From the NCBI GenBank assembly GCA_937872125.1, contig CALMNY010000192.1, positions 1 through 15,448 on the forward strand: 15,448 bases of DNA. The letters are read 5' to 3'. Both the position numbers and the translations under genes were made by a program. Origin of the DNA: an uncultured Candidatus Competibacteraceae bacterium. Its GTDB lineage: Bacteria; Pseudomonadota; Gammaproteobacteria; Competibacterales; Competibacteraceae. Position 1 is the first letter of the stretch. Each line of letters opens with the position of its first letter. The notes under the pieces are model-generated. The model was not told the origin of the DNA. It worked only from the letters and a program-made list of their open reading frames with translations, and ran no database searches. Shown one piece after another: positions 13,975-15,448 of this stretch.

Positions 13975-15354
13975 CTAGCTCTTCTTCGTCGGCTTGACCG
14001 GCCGCCGCCAGTTGGACACATCCTTGCGCGGGGCGCGGGTCAGGCACAGGCCGCCATCGGGTACGTCGCGGCTGACCGACGAACCCGCGCCCACAGTCGC
14101 GCCCTTGCCAATTCGCACCGGCGCCACCAGCGACGTGTTGGAGCCGATGAACGCGCCGTCACCAATCACCGTCTGGTGCTGGTCGGCGCCATCGTAATTG
14201 CAGGTGATGGTGCCTGCCCCGACGTTGACCTCCGCGCCGATTTCGGCATCACCGAGATAGGTCAGATGATTGACTTTGGACCCCAATCCGATCCGGGTCT
14301 TCTTGGTCTCGACAAAATTGCCGATATGCACACCCGCCGCCAGCAACGATCCAGGCCGCAGGCGGGCAAAGGGACCAATCTGAGCGCAGGATCCAATCTC
14401 CGTGCCTTCGATCCGACAATGCGACAGAATCTCGACATCGTCGCCGACCACCACGTCGCGCAGCACACAGAACGGCCCGATTCGCACCCGGTCGCCCAAG
14501 CGCACCGTACCCTCGAACACCACGTTGACATCAATCACCACATCCTTGCCGGTCGTCACCGTCCCTCGCACGTCTATCCGCGCCGGGTCCAGCAGGGTCG
14601 CACCCTCGCGCATCAACCGCTCCGCTTGCCGCCGCTGGTAAAACCGCTCCAGTTCGGCGAGTTGCTGGCGATCATTGACCCCCAGCACCTGCTCCGGTTC
14701 GGCCACCGTAAACGCCTCAACCGCTACCCCATCGCGCACCGCCAGCGCCACCACATCGGTCAGATAATATTCGCCTTGGGCATTCTTATTATCGAGTTCG
14801 GCTACACAGCCGCGCAGTTTCGCAGTCGCCACCGCCAGAATGCCGGTGTTGATCTCGTGCAAACGCCGTTCCTCGGCAGTCGCGTCCTTCTCCTCGACAA
14901 TGCGACAGACCCGATCCCGCTCGTCGCGCACGATGCGGCCATAGCCACCGGGATCGGCCAGTTCGACCGTCAGCAGCGCCAGGCTGCCCTGCCGGGCCGC
15001 CGTCACCAACGGTTGCAAGGTTTCGGCGCGAATCAATGGCACGTCGCCGTACAGCACCAGCACCACACCGGCATCGTCGAGCAGCGGCAAGGTCTGCGCC
15101 ACCGCATGCCCCGTTCCCAACTGTTCGGCCTGCTCCACCCACCGTACCCCCACCTCATTCGCGAAGGTGGTTCTGACCGCCTCGCCACCATGACCGTACA
15201 CGACCAACCGGGCATGCGCCTCAAGTTCGCTGGCCGTCGCCAGTACGTGCGCCAGCAGCGGCTTGCCGCCCACCGGGTGCAATACCTTGGGCCAATCCGA
15301 CGCCATTCTTTTACCCTTGCCGGCGGCAAGGATCACGACTGCAAGCTGCTGCAT
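13975..15354 (-). CDS. glmU: Bifunctional UDP-N-acetylglucosamine pyrophosphorylase / glucosamine-1-phosphate acetyltransferase
   Basis: A 459-residue cytoplasmic enzyme that acetylates glucosamine-1-phosphate and then couples it to UTP, giving UDP-GlcNAc for peptidoglycan and LPS; E. coli GlmU has 456 residues. The N-terminal uridyltransferase shows LAAGKGKRM (9-17), PKVLH (22-26), EQLGTGHA (77-84), YGDVPL (102-107), GGYGRIVR (136-143) and EINTG (167-171). The C-terminal half is a left-handed beta helix of hexapeptide repeats from about 250, with RLRPGS (331-336), His363 in VNHLTYLGD (the catalytic base in E. coli numbering) and NYDG (386-389). The start at 15354 gives the normal [13 protein letters not shown]-terminus. 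The frame is open to 15432 but the extra 26 residues are unlike the family. Ribosome site AGAGG is weak. gltX follows on the same strand, 127 bases away across an inverted repeat. Confidence 0.97.
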   Translation of the reverse strand: MQQLAVVILAAGKGKRMASDWPKVLHPVGGKPLLAHVLATASELEAHARLVVYGHGGEAVRTTFANEVGVRWVEQAEQLGTGHAVAQTLPLLDDAGVVLVLYGDVPLIRAETLQPLVTAARQGSLALLTVELADPGGYGRIVRDERDRVCRIVEEKDATAEERRLHEINTGILAVATAKLRGCVAELDNKNAQGEYYLTDVVALAVRDGVAVEAFTVAEPEQVLGVNDRQQLAELERFYQRRQAERLMREGATLLDPARIDVRGTVTTGKDVVIDVNVVFEGTVRLGDRVRIGPFCVLRDVVVGDDVEILSHCRIEGTEIGSCAQIGPFARLRPGSLLAAGVHIGNFVETKKTRIGLGSKVNHLTYLGDAEIGAEVNVGAGTITCNYDGADQHQTVIGDGAFIGSNTSLVAPVRIGKGATVGAGSSVSRDVPDGGLCLTRAPRKDVSNWRRPVKPTKKS

Positions 15355-15448
15355 AACCGGTGCGCCTCTCTGAAAAATTTTCGTATGGTACCCAACCTTC
15401 TCCAATCCGGGCTTTGGGCCAGGCCGTTGCAATGGAGTTCCCGACCCT
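15355..15448. other. Upstream region of glmU at the window edge
   Basis: Only 94 bases are visible. I see no complete gene and no clear promoter. Confidence 0.4.

Noticed and set aside
14354..14372. Short match (ccgcaggcgggcaa) between glmU and the hairpin at 10725
   Set aside because: It lies in conserved coding sequence for RLRPGS; the match is probably chance in GC-rich DNA.
1..15448. CRISPR arrays, insertion sequences or phage attachment sites
   Set aside because: No regular repeat-spacer pattern, transposase or integrase, and no tRNA-end duplication was seen.

Overview
This 15.4 kb window looks like chromosomal DNA of a GC-rich gammaproteobacterium. GltX, GlmU, MsrA and a G3:U70 tRNA-Ala(GGC) all resemble their gammaproteobacterial counterparts. 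A Competibacter-like or purple-sulfur-like relative is possible, but that is a guess. Hand-counted lines give about 63% GC in the ABC permease and about 40% in a two-kilobase insert at roughly 6.05-8.14 kb.

Region 1 (1-6049, + strand) is a surface-polymer and export block. A CapB/PgsB-type Mur-ligase-like amide ligase is cut by the left window edge, so its P-loop N-terminus is missing here. It is followed by a CapA/PgsA-type lipoprotein, and then, after a 130-base gap, by an ATPase and permease of an ABC-2 exporter coupled by an ATGA overlap. CapB and CapA together suggest poly-gamma-glutamate-like synthesis, with unusual extra domains in both proteins. No CapC is visible in the window.

Region 2 (about 6055-8143) is an AT-richer restriction-modification cassette. 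It has a putative HNH (BstXI-like) endonuclease on +, whose N-terminus appears frameshifted. Convergent to it on - are a beta-class DNA methyltransferase with an XRE-type HTH inserted in it and, upstream, a small ribbon-helix-helix regulator. The regulator's promoter carries a perfect 13-base palindrome between its -35 and -10 boxes.

Region 3 (8277-10036, +) holds msrA and an ADP-ribosylglycohydrolase that overlap by one base (TAATG). Region 4 (10143-11684, -) holds a membrane-anchored PH-like protein and a short-chain dehydrogenase with a terminator-like GC-rich hairpin after it. The stretch 11685-12182 has no convincing gene.

Region 5 (12183-15354, -) is a housekeeping block in the order glmU, gltX, tRNA-Ala(GGC), tRNA-Glu(UUC). 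The tRNA promoter has its -35 box on the gltX stop codon. A hairpin with a T-tract lies between the two tRNAs, and a long inverted repeat lies between glmU and gltX.
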